From Augochlora pura (Eukaryota > Arthropoda > Insecta > Hymenoptera > Halictidae), in assembly GCF_028453695.1 (NCBI RefSeq), contig NC_135774.1, positions 9,982,001 through 10,046,000 of the forward strand: a stretch of DNA of 64,000 bases, given 5' to 3'. The notes under the pieces are model-generated. The model was not told where the DNA came from, did no database searches, and saw nothing but the letters and a program-made list of their open reading frames with translations. This document shows positions 1 to 11,600 of this stretch, in pieces; the first letter of the stretch is position 1, and every line of letters starts with the position of its first letter. The position numbers and the translations under genes were made by a program.

Positions 1-266
1 TAAACATCAAACCGAGTATGTGGTAATTGTATAATAATCAATTTTTGCGATAAATCGCATTCCTTATGCATTAGTTGCTATATTGTTATTCATTTTTGTA
101 TTTTATCTTGTCAATGTTCTAACCTATTTATCTATAGTCATTTAAAAAGAAGGGTTCACTTAATATCCACTCCATAATTATAATATCAATATAATCCACT
201 TAATAGCTTCATATATAATATCGAAGTACCATGTTTATTATCTTGTAAATATTCAATAGGAGCAAG
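1..266 (+). promoter_or_regulatory. CSN7 upstream region / 5' UTR
   Basis: This AT-rich stretch lies directly upstream of the CSN7 start codon and should hold its 5' UTR and perhaps part of its promoter. The start codon is preceded by AGCAAG, with A at -3, a good insect initiation context. I see no TATA box or initiator that I would defend, and no other gene. Confidence 0.4.
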
Positions 267-914
267 ATGACTGGCAGTACCACCACTGAAAAATCTGCTA
301 ACAACCCCTTGGAGCAGTTTGTACTGCTTGCGAAAACTGTCAAAGGGACAGCTGCCGCAGAACTAATAAAACAAGCCGTAGAAACACCAGGTGTTCATGT
401 ATTTGGAGAGTTGTTAGATATGCCCAATATTAAAGAGCTAGAGAGTGGGCCATACGTTCAATACTGGAATACTTTGAACTTATTTGCATATGGTACCTAT
501 AGAAAATATTTAGAGAACAAAGATAAGGTTTTGGAGCTAACACCCACACAGAAAAAGAAGCTGCAGCATTTAACTATTGTAACACTAGCCACAAAATCTA
601 GATGTATACCATACTCTGTGCTCCTCGACGAGCTAGATATAAAGAATGTTAGGGACTTAGAGGATTTAATAATTGAGGCCATTTATGCTGACATTATACA
701 TGGCAAGCTAGACCAAAAGAATTCACAGTTAGAAGTAGATTATGCAGGATTGGGAAGAGATGTTAGAGCAGCCGATAGCAGAGTGGTGGCTGAAACGTGT
801 GCTGCTTGGGGTGAAGCTTGTGACATGGTGCTAACATGTATTGAAGACCAAGTTGTTAGAGCTAATCATGAGAAGCAGAAAGCCACTAATCACAAAGAAA
901 GAATACAAAGGGAT
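267..914 (+). CDS. CSN7: COP9 signalosome complex subunit 7, exon 1
   Basis: This exon encodes residues 1-216 of COP9 signalosome subunit 7, a scaffold subunit of the complex that removes NEDD8 from cullins and so controls cullin-RING ubiquitin ligases in cytoplasm and nucleus. The family is recognised from the N-terminal NPLEQFVLLAK segment, the GVHVFGELLDMPN stretch at about residues 43-55, the PCI-domain helices and winged helix at about 60-165 (LTPTQKKKLQHLTIVTLA, IPYSVLLDELDIKNVRDLE) and the long C-terminal helix near WGEACDMVLTCIEDQVVRAN. CSN7 has no catalytic residues; the isopeptidase is CSN5. The exon ends after GAT at a consensus donor (GTAAGT, 915-920), phase 0. Reading on into the intron adds only four residues before a stop. 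The start is the first in-frame ATG and matches where family members begin. Confidence 0.95.
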
Positions 915-985
915 GTAAGTACTTCGTAGATAAGTATCAAAGAATGTGGTAGCATTTCTTTCATAGAGCTTTAATTTTTCTCCAG

Positions 986-1180
986 ATTGCCAATATTAAG
1001 AAGTCATTGGTAGTTCAAATTGTTGGAGGTGGAGTGCAGGAGGCTGATATGCCTGGAGGTAGTTCTGGGGCTGGAGGAAGTGAATCTAGTAGAGAAGCAT
1101 TATCAATTCCTCCAGATCTAAAGAAGAAGCAAATAAAGATCAAAGGTATGAAAAGCAGTGGTAAGTACTGGAAGACATAA
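986..1180 (+). CDS. CSN7: COP9 signalosome complex subunit 7, exon 2 (C-terminal tail)
   Basis: After a 71-bp intron (915-985, acceptor TCTCCAG) the reading frame continues in phase 0 for 64 codons to a TAA at 1178-1180, giving 280 residues in total, close to the usual length of animal CSN7. The tail starts IANIKKSLVVQ, continues the long helix, then has a low-complexity Gly/Ser stretch (GGSSGAGGSESS) and a basic end, KGMKSSGKYWKT. That end resembles the tail of vertebrate CSN7A as I remember it, which supports reading through the GTAAGT at 1161-1166 and not splicing there. An isoform spliced at that site cannot be excluded. Confidence 0.9.
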   Translation: MANIKKSLVVQIVGGGVQEADMPGGSSGAGGSESSREALSIPPDLKKKQIKIKGMKSSGKYWKT

Positions 1181-1490
1181 ATTCAATTACCTTCTATCCC
1201 TGTGAAATGTATCCTACTGACAACAGGATACCCAGTATGCCTCACATTATTTCCATTCATTGATATTTAAAATCCTTGCAGTCCTAAAATAATGTAATCC
1301 ACAATGTATAATGGTTAACATAATTGAAGAGTACCACTGCTAACCAAGGGAAATGTTTTCATTTTGAAAGAAACGTAATTTTGTATACACAGTTGAGCAA
1401 CTGCAGAATTATTTATCACTGTTGTTTTTGTTTAATATTCTTGTTGCATTGAATCTACAGATTTTCTTATACAATGTCGTTTGTGTTAAA

Positions 1491-1575
1491 AATAAATGAA
1501 GAGGTGGTGATATAGTGTAAGCTGGTGATAAATATTGATTCTAAATGGAGAAATGGGAGAGAAATGTAGAATAAA
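1491..1575 (+). terminator. Candidate CSN7 polyadenylation signals
   Basis: Two AATAAA hexamers lie on the coding strand at 1491-1496 and 1570-1575, about 310 and 390 bp after the CSN7 stop. The distance suits an insect 3' UTR. AATAAA is common by chance in DNA this AT-rich, so the assignment rests on position. Confidence 0.45.
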
Positions 1576-2191
1576 ATTTTTTATCGGAGATCTCGTTCTT
1601 CAAGTGCTATTTTTTAGTAGGAACATTTCTCCTTAATAGACCAACTGTAAAATTCAAGCGAAGAGTCTCATAAAAAATCTTTATTCTCTTTTTTTACCTT
1701 TCTTTATAGAATAGTCTGTTCCATTGTTAGGAAGTAGCTGAAAGATGAATGAGTCGTTATTCAAATATGTATAGGAATAGAAATTTCTCATTAATCTTCG
1801 GGGCATGGAGATGTCAGGATAGATTAGGTTTCTACGAAGTACAGAGTCCGCAAAACTGAATTTTATTTGATTTCGAAACGGCATCGTTAGATCGTAATAC
1901 TTTCAGTATTTTTCTTCGAGTGTAAGTCGATGTCGATCGTTTATCGAAATTGATTGTTAGCGGCTCGCAATTAGCTCTGTAATAAAAAGATAATAAAACG
2001 GTTTTGTCACGGGACATAGACATTTCTACGAATAAGCTTTTGAATTTTTGTAACATTGTACGAAAGTTAATAGTCAGACCAAAGATTTTATACTTTGCGT
2101 TATCAGAGGTGCAGGGTTCGACGATTTTTATAGTCGGATCGAGAAGTAGTTGACTGTATCGTTTGTCATTGTTCAATGATGACAAGATATA

Positions 2192-2480
2192 CAGGGTGTT
2201 GCAATTTACTTGGTCTAAACCTATTTTTTTCTACACATTTTTAATTGGTAGAATAAAATCTCTATGGAAGAAAGCTTTGGTGAACAGTATACCCATTTCA
2301 AAATCATGTTATCTTAGATCTCCTTGTCACTGTTCACTGTTAACTGAAAAATAATATAAATTGCAGTGCGAATGCAAGAACGTTCGAGTATTGTAATCAA
2401 TCATTTTCTTCAAAGATTTTCTTCTACAATTAAACATATTTTTACACATTTTGAACGACCTGGTGGCTTGATACACCCTG
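2192..2480. mobile_element. TA-flanked MITE with CAGGGTGT termini
   Basis: The left end reads TA-CAGGGTGTTG and the right end, in reverse complement, TA-CAGGGTGTAT. This gives an inverted repeat of at least 8 bp (10 bp with the flanking TA) around 289 bp of non-coding DNA. TA target duplication and short inverted termini are typical of non-autonomous Tc1/mariner-superfamily elements. No transposase is present. Confidence 0.6.
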
Positions 2481-2607
2481 TATATATTCTCTAAATCGCA
2501 CATACTGTCGTTTAAATGGATTTCGATCTTTTCTTCACCGTTTGCATCGAACCGTTCAGTCTTCCATTCTCTTTTCCTAAAAGAAAAAGTATATATTTAG
2601 TTGCGGA

Positions 2608-2608
<1 letters not shown>

Positions 2609-2645
<37 letters not shown>
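2609..2645. repeat. (GA)n microsatellite
   Basis: An almost pure GA dinucleotide run, interrupted by single AA steps near its end, lies in the intergenic region. Confidence 0.95.
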
Positions 2646-2647
<2 letters not shown>

Positions 2648-5131
2648 GAAAATGTGGCTAGTTGAACCGACGAGGTGAAGGATTAATGGAAAAAGAAAGG
2701 GAAGGAAGGTTCTATGCTTAGGAGAGCGTAACAATATCGTTGCTTAGCGAATGAAGAATGTTAAGACGATTTTGAAAGCGTTGTAACTGCTAATGGAATA
2801 AACAAATCATTTATTTTAGCGAGGCTTTTTCTATTCTACCGCATCCTCGAACGCCTCTCCTTGTTTGTGTAAGCCAGAACCATTGTTGCTATAAATTAAT
2901 GAAAATTTGTGGTTATCAATGATTTTCTAGTCTCGGTGCTTTGAAACTTATCGCTTTAAAATACCGTATATTCGATATTTGTATTCGGTTGTTAGTATTT
3001 TTTGACTCTTCTGTAGTCACGAGGGTCGTTATCGAACTCTAACAGAGCTTTCTAATTAATTTTTATTTAGATTACATCCCTAAATCTTTAAATTATTATT
3101 GCACGAGTCACTCAGTTCGCAAAATGAAAATGTTTTGAGATGTAGAAAATGGGATGTGTTGGATTTTACTTGAGCAATGCAGGATTAATAAGCAAGTGCC
3201 ACTGTGATTATAACTAAATAGTCATTACTATCCCATTACTTGGAATAGTCGTTGCATATAGAGTTTTATTGGAACAAAGAATTTGACCATAGCAGAAATA
3301 ATTATAGTAGAACAGAAAAGTAAGACGAATCTGTTTAGCGTAGCAAATTGTTGCAGACGTATTGAAACGATTTTTGTTGTCCAGGTAGTTAGTTCATCAA
3401 CCTCGTGTCTCCTCTGTTCTATGAATATTTGCCCGTCACGCAAATCACAAATGACATCGCCTAATCGGGATTTTCAGGATCCACTAACCCGGTAAGGCAC
3501 CATGAAATGAACGATGAATCGAAATGAGAAGCTCACCGGTTCAGGTGAAACATTGTGGCAAATCAGCAACTTGTGGTCGCCTCGTTCTGTCTCTGTTTCT
3601 CTGTCTGGTACTGATGAGCGGCGTATCCTTCTCCCTCTGTAATGTTTTGACTTTTTAGAAAATAAAATGCATCCTGAAATATGTCTCACGCTTATTGTAC
3701 AATGTACAAGATGCACCTCGTTGCGCATGATTATAAACGATCTACAGCAGGGTACCTGTCTTTCATCTTTTCTACTCGAACCACCGAGGTATCAGACTGA
3801 CTAATTAAACTGTTCACTAACAAGTCCAGATGATTGTAATCACTGCAATACGTTCTAACAACGAAGGATCATAACATTTACAATATTCTCTCTGTCGAGA
3901 TTCGCGTTTAGGCAGAATTGAATAAAGAGGGAATACTGTGTAAATTAATAATAGTAATGATAATAATATTTATCCTATTAGTTTATTCTTTAGTCATTAA
4001 ACAATTTACTCTTGAAAAGAACATTTATAAATTAATCGAGGATGGTCACATTCTTCATTAAGAAAGTAAAAATCAAATCAGAACGTATTGGAGGTCCAAT
4101 TAGACTACTAAAACATACAGTAACATCTATTATATATTTTACTAAACTTTGTATTTTATTGTGTTTTAGTTTGTAAAAGTGAAAATAGTGTGTAAACTAC
4201 GAAGTTTCCGTTTGGTATGTAATATTTAACCGACAGATTTATACATTTGTAGCTTATGTATAGCAGAATGTTTAATAAAATTTCATGAGATTTTTCAGTT
4301 TATTTGGATCCTGACAGCGCTCTTTATTTGTTAAGATGTTCAAGCAATATATGTATAGAGTGTCTTGAATGTAGGAATTAGAGAGGACTCGACTTCAAGT
4401 ACAGCGTACCTTGAAGTCTAGAAGATATTAATAAAAATAATCATTCTTGATTTATTTAGGACAAAGAAATTTTTATTTTAGAATTTTATTTCTTAGGGAA
4501 TTGAGATTGTTCAAGTAAAATATACTATGTCTCGGTTATAGGAATTAGGGGGACCAATAACAGCACAGACTCGTTGACTTTTACAATAGATTTTATTTTT
4601 ACTGATTTTTTTTTGTTCATTCATTGTTGTCCCCTTTAATGAATACATCATAATATCCACTTATACTCGTGTTCCTACCTTAGCGCTGGTACGTATTTAA
4701 AATATGCTTAGACCGTAACAGTTTTGAACGTGTTTGTTATTTCTCATAAAGTTCTTGACATTGTCATTGCATTGCATCATTTGATTCAATTAAATAATTT
4801 ATCGGCGCGCTGGTTGCTCCTTCCGCCGTCTTAACACTTCGTCGAACGTTACGTCTATATTGGTTCCGTATGAACTAACTTCTTTGTTTTTTCATTTCGT
4901 GTCTCGCTTTATATTACGCGGATAATATGTACAATCGTACCCTTAAATAGTATTTACAACAACCCGGACTTAAAGAATTATCGTTTGAAAACAGTTGCTT
5001 AGATTTCCGTTGTTCTGACAGCTCGCTTCCATCGCCGCGAAAAAAAAAATCAAATTAACGGTCGTCGATCTCTAAACGCTTAATATCTAAGCTTTACATT
5101 TAGTCGTTCGAAGTGCCAATTAAAAGTTTAA

Positions 5132-5366
5132 CCCTCTTAGTACTGAACAACGATACATCGTTGTTGGCTATTGTTGGAAAGATAGCTTTCTTAATATTTT
5201 TATTAAACAACAATTTCATTTCTTATTTCTTCTACCTTTTTGAATTTGTCATTTATCAGGCATTTCGAAATTCTTGCAATTTCTTTCTGAAACTTTATCA
5301 AACTTCGTCAAACGAGTTTTAAACATTTCGCTCAGATACAGACTCTTTTCGTCGGTACTAAGAGGG
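5132..5366. mobile_element. TTAA-flanked piggyBac-type MITE, CCCTCTTAGTAC family
   Basis: TTAA at 5128-5131 and again at 5367-5370 flank a 235-bp AT-rich element with perfect 12-bp inverted termini, CCCTCTTAGTAC. A TTAA target site with termini starting CCC is the piggyBac signature. Nothing inside encodes a transposase, so it would depend on an autonomous relative. A second, left-truncated copy ends at 41926. Confidence 0.8.
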
Positions 5367-5482
5367 TTAATGAAAAAATCAATCTTTGAAACGCCAAACA
5401 ATGGATACTGGGCTCATTGTACCCAAAGTCTGGCAGGATCTCTATATATCCTTCGACAAAATCAAAAATTTCTACTCGTTGG

Positions 5483-5774
5483 TACGCAGGATGATTCCAG
5501 GTAATTGATATTGTTCTCGTTAGATGAGTTAGGTCTGTATTTAGAAATTAATTTTAAGCGAATGATTGGACTTATTTGGACAATATTTCATATTTGTGTT
5601 TCTCTATGCTTGAGGCAATACCATAGATTTTTGTAAGACATTAGATTAAAAATCGTGGGGGTTATTAACAAATACTTAAATAATGTCACTGATAAAATCT
5701 TTTACAAGAATTTCTTTTGCTATTTCGAATACGTATAAATATTGTGCAACGTCGCTTCAGAATCATCCTGCGTA
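5483..5774. repeat. Inverted repeat, possible MITE
   Basis: TACGCAGGATGATTC at 5483-5497 recurs as its exact reverse complement at 5760-5774. The 15-bp perfect arms enclose 262 bp. It may be a small DNA transposon with TA flanks, but the arms are short and no second copy was found. Confidence 0.4.
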
Positions 5775-7821
5775 GTTGCAACGGCGCTACATGTTGGCTA
5801 TGGATAAATTATTTCGACGATATTGAACATTTTCGAGTGGCTATCGCTACAAATGAAACATCGCAGTGTCTACGCGTAGGATAGAATGGGATATGTGTAT
5901 CATTTGTGCTTATAATAACGACTCTACGTAAGAATTTACAGTTGTTCGGACACTTATATGTACAACAGACGCTACGGGTACAATGTCGTCGTTTCGCCGA
6001 ATTTCGTTTCATACAAATTTCAACTATTAAAATTAGAGCGATTATAGTTTACGAGGAGAAAACATTCGCAACGAGCGTACGTCGTGCCTCATTTAAAGTG
6101 TCTACGTTTAGCAATTCCTATAGTCTGCAGAGAGGAGTCAAAATGAAGGAAAAAGATTCCCTAAATAGTCTTCTACGATCGTGTAGTCACACCTCGAAAT
6201 CGTTTAAAAACGAGCTTCATCAGCATCGCGTACGTATGTATGTGTGTGTGTATGTGTGTGAGTGTTTTAACTTTCCTCTTGAAGGGCCTTACGTCCTAAA
6301 GATATCGTATTATATATTTACAGAGAATAGTTCATTATGTACAGGAAAGAAAATTTTTTTAAATAGGACTATCCGTTTCTCGCGCTCTTCTCTTTTTCGG
6401 TTTTCGTCTTTCTCTCTTTTTTACAAAAATTACAGATATCGGTGAATCGCCTGATTTTGATTCTTTCGTTTGTTTCCGTCGTCATTCGGCGCAATTATTC
6501 GCATTTGGCAACGATCTGGCTAAACTTTCAGCGTTACTGTACGATTTCGTCCCCCCCGTTCGTCTGCACGGCACAACCGTTCCCGACTATTATATTTACA
6601 ATTCGTCACGTGTCGTCTATGAATTAGCGTGTCGCGTTAACGTGCACCGTGAAAACTGGCCGCGGTGTATGTACAAAAGAGGATTTATACGCAATCCACG
6701 TGATTAAACCCACGTATTATGCTATGATCACAGAGGAAACCAGAGCAGTTCTTAACATGCGAGTTAATAATTAATTAAAGTCGATGGTTTAGGCGTCATC
6801 GTTGGCGAACGGTGCGTGTCTTCCGATACTTTGCGCCATTATGGTCACGTGCGTTTATTGATTTCGAACGGGATTAGCCGCGCGAACTTCCCTAGTAGGA
6901 TCGGCAATTTGGTTGTTCGGCTAAATGGCAAAAGAATCTGCTTCAACGACGATAGCAAGGACATTTGTAGTTGTTTCGTTTAAAATGAATGTGGACGATT
7001 CACCTGGATCTCTTTTAAGATGGCGCAAAATACGACGCGAACCGTGTAACAATAACACGCGTGAACGACGACATTTTTCGTAATTTATCCGGATGCAGAC
7101 AAAAATTGGAAATCACACTGGCGATTCTTTTGTAATGGTAAAAAATCTGATACAAATGATTTAAAAATAATTCACGCGTGTGACATTAAATAACCGCGCG
7201 GAAATCAATTACTCGTGTCAGAAAAAAACTAATACATTTTTAAGAACAGAGAACCAGGTGTATTCAATTTCAGATACTGTAGCAGCATTTTCTACAGCGA
7301 TCTTGCGTTTGACTAGCATAGCGACAATCTGGCTTTCAGTTTGCTGTTTTCTTTCTCCGTGATTGTAATATACAATGATATGTTAAAAATAAGATTCGAA
7401 TAGCTCGGTAATTCTCTCAGGAGAGAAAATGAACTCGGTCAATGATCATGTAAACTGGCTTGGAACACTCTCAATTCGCATGAACACCTGCAGGCTACTG
7501 AATACAGGAAGTACGAAGATTCGCGTTGTAATTTCACCTTAATTAATGTAACTAATACTTTTTTATAATACACATGACACACGGTAACGCTAGAGGCGTG
7601 CAAATCATTAGACTGAATACAATTCCTTCGCCGGTGCTTCACGAAGTAAGCACACGTGTATCGAGCAACGTAATCTGGACTTTGGTTCGCAGATCAGTAA
7701 CTACTGTCCTTCGTTCGCGTAAGAAAAGTGTCTTGACGAGCTATATGTTAACATCGTGCGTTTGAGCGTTTGTTTCCTTTCCACGTATCTCGATTGTTAT
7801 CAATTACAATTTTCAAAAATG

Positions 7822-7827
7822 TTTATT
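7822..7827 (-). terminator. Candidate polyadenylation signal of the mGluR gene
   Basis: TTTATT on the + strand is AATAAA on the - strand, about 625 bp downstream of the receptor stop codon at 8452-8454. It is the first clear hexamer I noticed after the last coding exon. Chance occurrence is possible. Confidence 0.35.
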
Positions 7828-8451
7828 GCATTTGAACACCATAAATATATGTACACGGTAGGCAGGATTTTCCCTAGCACAGGACACAGGAGATTTCATT
7901 AAAAAATGTGTAGCGTTGCGCACGTTTTTTTTTATCAATGTTTGCAAAATCTATTTTTATGAAAATTCTCACTCGTAAAAGTAATTCTGTTGAATTCAGA
8001 ATATGTTAGAATCGCAAGGAAAATACTGTTATTTTTAGGAAACGCGCACGTTTTCTAGTCCTTTTTGAAATTCGTGAATTCCACAAAAATTTGTAAATTC
8101 GAACTCCTGCGTTAGGTGAATTCCTGCAACCGTGCTCGAGTTTGAACCAATCGCATCGTAGCAAATAATATCACAAGCAGGCCGTAACTACCCAAGAACC
8201 GTTCTCGAATAAATTCGCGTGACTCTGAGTCTAATAATTCGCACACTTCCGGTAATGTCGAAACAACGCGCCGGGTTGCTTCGCGGAGGAATCGAAAACA
8301 CCCGTTCGATCCTGTCGTCGTATTCGCCGTCTCGATGTACACAGTGTTCAGTCGTATTTACAAAAAACGTACGGTTTTAAACAACTACGGGCTTCTTCGA
8401 GATTGGTTTCAGGTTCACGGTCAAAATGGCGGACTCCGGGGTGGGTTGCTG

Positions 8452-8684
8452 CTATAACGAGACGTCGGCTTGGTTCACCGGCCCGTTGCCTATCCTCGCG
8501 TTATTGTTTAACTGCTTCGTTGTGCTCGCGTTCTCCTTGCCCGTCGTTGTCGGATTCTCCTTCGGGTCCTTGCCGACCAAGTTGCCGCTTTGCTCGAGAT
8601 CGTTGCTCGAGGTCTGCGTTAATCGCGAGACCACCGTCGGCGTCGGTTTCCCATTCTTCTGGTCCTTTACCTCCAGCTCGTAAT
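8452..8684 (-). CDS. mtt: mGluR last coding exon (distal tail, PDZ-ligand-like end)
   Basis: 233 bp. The acceptor TTTTTGCCCGCAG is strong, and the two leading bases AT complete the split codon from 10524 to give YYELEVKDQKNGKP. The tail is hydrophilic (Asn, Thr, Lys, Gln-rich) and ends QADVSL followed by TAG. Hydrophobic residues at 0 and -2 (V-S-L) fit a class II PDZ ligand, an inference only. Frame match, acceptor quality and non-random composition are the evidence that this is the true C-terminus. Confidence 0.78.
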
Positions 8685-11600
8685 CTGCGGGCAAAAATGT
8701 TCGCGTAATCGAAAGCCAACAATCGTCTCTGCTCTGCAAGATTGCAACCTCGAGTTGATTATGCTGGCCAGCAATTTTTCACGTTGTTAAACAAACGAGC
8801 GTAGCTTCTTTTTAAGGGGGGATGAAAGTGGTTACTCGGAGAAATGACACGCGGTTTGTCCTTTAAACGATGATTAATGTGATCGTTAAAGAACGATGTA
8901 GAATTCTTGGTAAGAAGTTTGACACAATTTTAACATAATTTAATTACCAAAACGATAAAATTGATTGACAATATTAATAACGTATATTTGATATCATTTA
9001 GGTGAATTACTCCAAATTCCGTCTTGATTTTCCGTCAACTGAATAAACGAATCACTTGTCTCCACAACAACGTTACAATGCCGAAATCAAGGTAGTGGGG
9101 GTGCGAATTAATTCGCACACCTACTGTTGTTGCACAAAAGCTCTCCCGCAGCATCAGCACCGGAGGAAGCTGTTTCACGCAGATGTTCCGCCGTGAGCGA
9201 TCTCGTATCCGCGCGTGTATGTGTCAGTGTGTATCAGCTGTGGAAAAGTCGGTCCTTTTTTGTCGAACCGCTTAATTAAAAACTTCGGTTGCAAGCTGCA
9301 TAAAGAGGGGCGCGCGCGCGGAACAGGTTGGCTGGAAAAACGGCCGGGAAAAGCGCGGGACTAAGAGAGCCGGCCGCGTTTTCTTCGTGGAGCTCGTTAG
9401 TCGCGTTTTACCGGCGACGCGCGCGCGTGCGCTCTTTATTGTACATAAACGTGGATTTTATTTTGTCGAAGAACCGCAAAGTCGGCCGCGGAAATATTTT
9501 AACCGGCTCCGCCGCGAAAACCGCCGTGATTTCCCGCGTCCCGTTGCTTTCGACGAGGAAACTCGCGCGGCCGTCCGCCCGGGATTATACTGTTTTCCTA
9601 TTATTTTATTCGCCGGCCGAATTACCCGGATTTTCGAAGCTTTAATACCGGGAAATATAATTAGAGCGGCCAGGATGTTTACGGGCTCGGCCGGTTTAGC
9701 GGATATTAAAGCGTAATCCTTTTTTCTCGGCGACTTTTTAATAAAATCAGGGAACTTGAAATAGCCTTTAATACCGAGGTGGTAGCCTGGGGTCGTCCGC
9801 GATCGCGGTATAGTCTTTCGTATAATGATTTTCGCTAAGACAATGGACAACGGCGCGGCGTTCTTTTATGTTTGGATTTTGCGACGTTGAACAACGAATA
9901 TGTAGATCGCTTTTGTCACGTTTCTGTAAAGTAATGCTGTGTATTTATTACGCATATTTATTATACCACCTTTTCCATCCACGTGAAAAACTGGCTGCAT
10001 TGTTTGCGAGAGACAATAGCGAAATCAAGATTTTCTGGGAACTCTTTTTCAGATCTTCTGTATACAACGTTTATAACTCATCAAATTCTGTAAAACCGTC
10101 GAACTCTTTAAAGTCCTTAAATCCTTCTTAGAACAATTTATTTTAGTTTAGTTCATTTTAGTGAAGAATTATTTTGGATAAATTCGGAAAAATTCGAATA
10201 ATGTCCAACTCTGCATCATAATCGAAAAAATTATGAACGAATTCAATCTATCAAGTGCAAACAACCTATCTTTAATAAAGACACAATTACCATATACATA
10301 TAAAGATGGCCAAACCATGGATAACAGACCGCAAATTAAAAAAATTCAGATAAAACTCTTAAAAACTGAGGGAACCTGCTAAAGTCCATGAAAACGCAAA
10401 AGATAAGAAAGCGTCAAAGAAATGAGAAACAAAGGAAAGAAAATTTTTGAAGAACAATGAAAAAACCATGGAAACAACGGTACAGTCGTGTCGTACGAAA
10501 TGCCCGTGCTGATAGTCACTCACATTCGCTCTGCGTCCAGCAATCAATGGTGCTGATAATGTGCTTCTTGACAGCCTTGTTCTGATCGCACGTGGCAGCC
10601 GTCAACGTGACGGGCGCTATCATGCTCGAGGCATTGGTCGCCGTCACCGCGGAGCTTTTGGTCGTGCTGTATCTCGCCGGCATCATGCTTTGACGAACGT
10701 TCCTCTCGGGCCGGATCAGGATGATGTACAACTGTCCGAGCAAAAAAGAAAAAGCTGGGATCGTTTCACGGCGAGCTACGCACCTCGCCGAATGAATCGC
10801 GACGAATTACCTTCGGACTGAACAAACACGCTATAGTCACGGACGCGGACAGGCTGATAGTCACTGACATCGAGGTGATCCGGAGTGCCACGTTGCTGCC
10901 GGTGCCGAAATACAGTGGCACGAACGCCAGCCAGATCACACAGGTGGTGTACATCGTGAAACCTAAATGGGAAATCATCGGATTTTCGAGGTGACAATTT
11001 CAATCTGGCCGAGCTGTCAGTTTTAGATCTTTTAATTTCAGTTAAAGTAGCATTTTATTTTAGTCGGTTAATCGACCACTGCTTACGTCGATATTAAGCC
11101 TTTGCATTGGAGTGGCAACTTTGCGGCGCCATTAAAATTGCAACGCGTTCTAAAATCATTTTTATAGATATCGTCGAAGCTTAGATTGAAAAAATTCTTG
11201 AAACTGTTATATGAACCACGAGACTCAATTTCATATGCATAGAATAAACTTTGTTAGATAAAATGGAAATACTAGAAGCTAGAAAAATTATTTCAGATTT
11301 CCAGTTAATACTTAAATGACCGCATATAAGTAAAATTGTACCAATTGCAAGAAATGGAAGCCATATGAAAAGTTTTCATCTTTTCACTATTTGAAATTTC
11401 ATCATTTTATATTTTCCATAACTGCATAAAATCTAATAACAAATAAGCATAAATATTTAATTTTTAAATCTAAGCAAAATAATTTGGACAGCAGTCAAAG
11501 TATTAAATGTAGTATTGTCTTTTCCATCACAAAACATATCGACTTTTCATCATTTTTCATCAAGGAAACAATTGATAAATTAAACCGACATTTTACACAC

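Larger units (their letters stand above)
1181..8451. other. Intergenic region between CSN7 and the mGluR gene
   Basis: This region lies between two convergent genes. It holds the CSN7 3' UTR, the 3' UTR of the receptor gene (about 7800-8451, - strand), a TA-flanked element at 2192-2480, a GA microsatellite at 2609-2645, a TTAA-flanked element at 5132-5366, an inverted repeat at 5483-5774 and a short TG repeat near 6239-6261. The reading frames here (for example 5906-6445 +) show no recognisable domain and look accidental. Confidence 0.6.

Noticed and set aside
9458..9850. 130-residue frame on the - strand in the GC-rich part of the last mGluR intron
   Set aside because: Overlaps equally long frames on the + strand (9328-9716), has no recognisable domain, and lies in a GC-rich block where stops are rare by composition.
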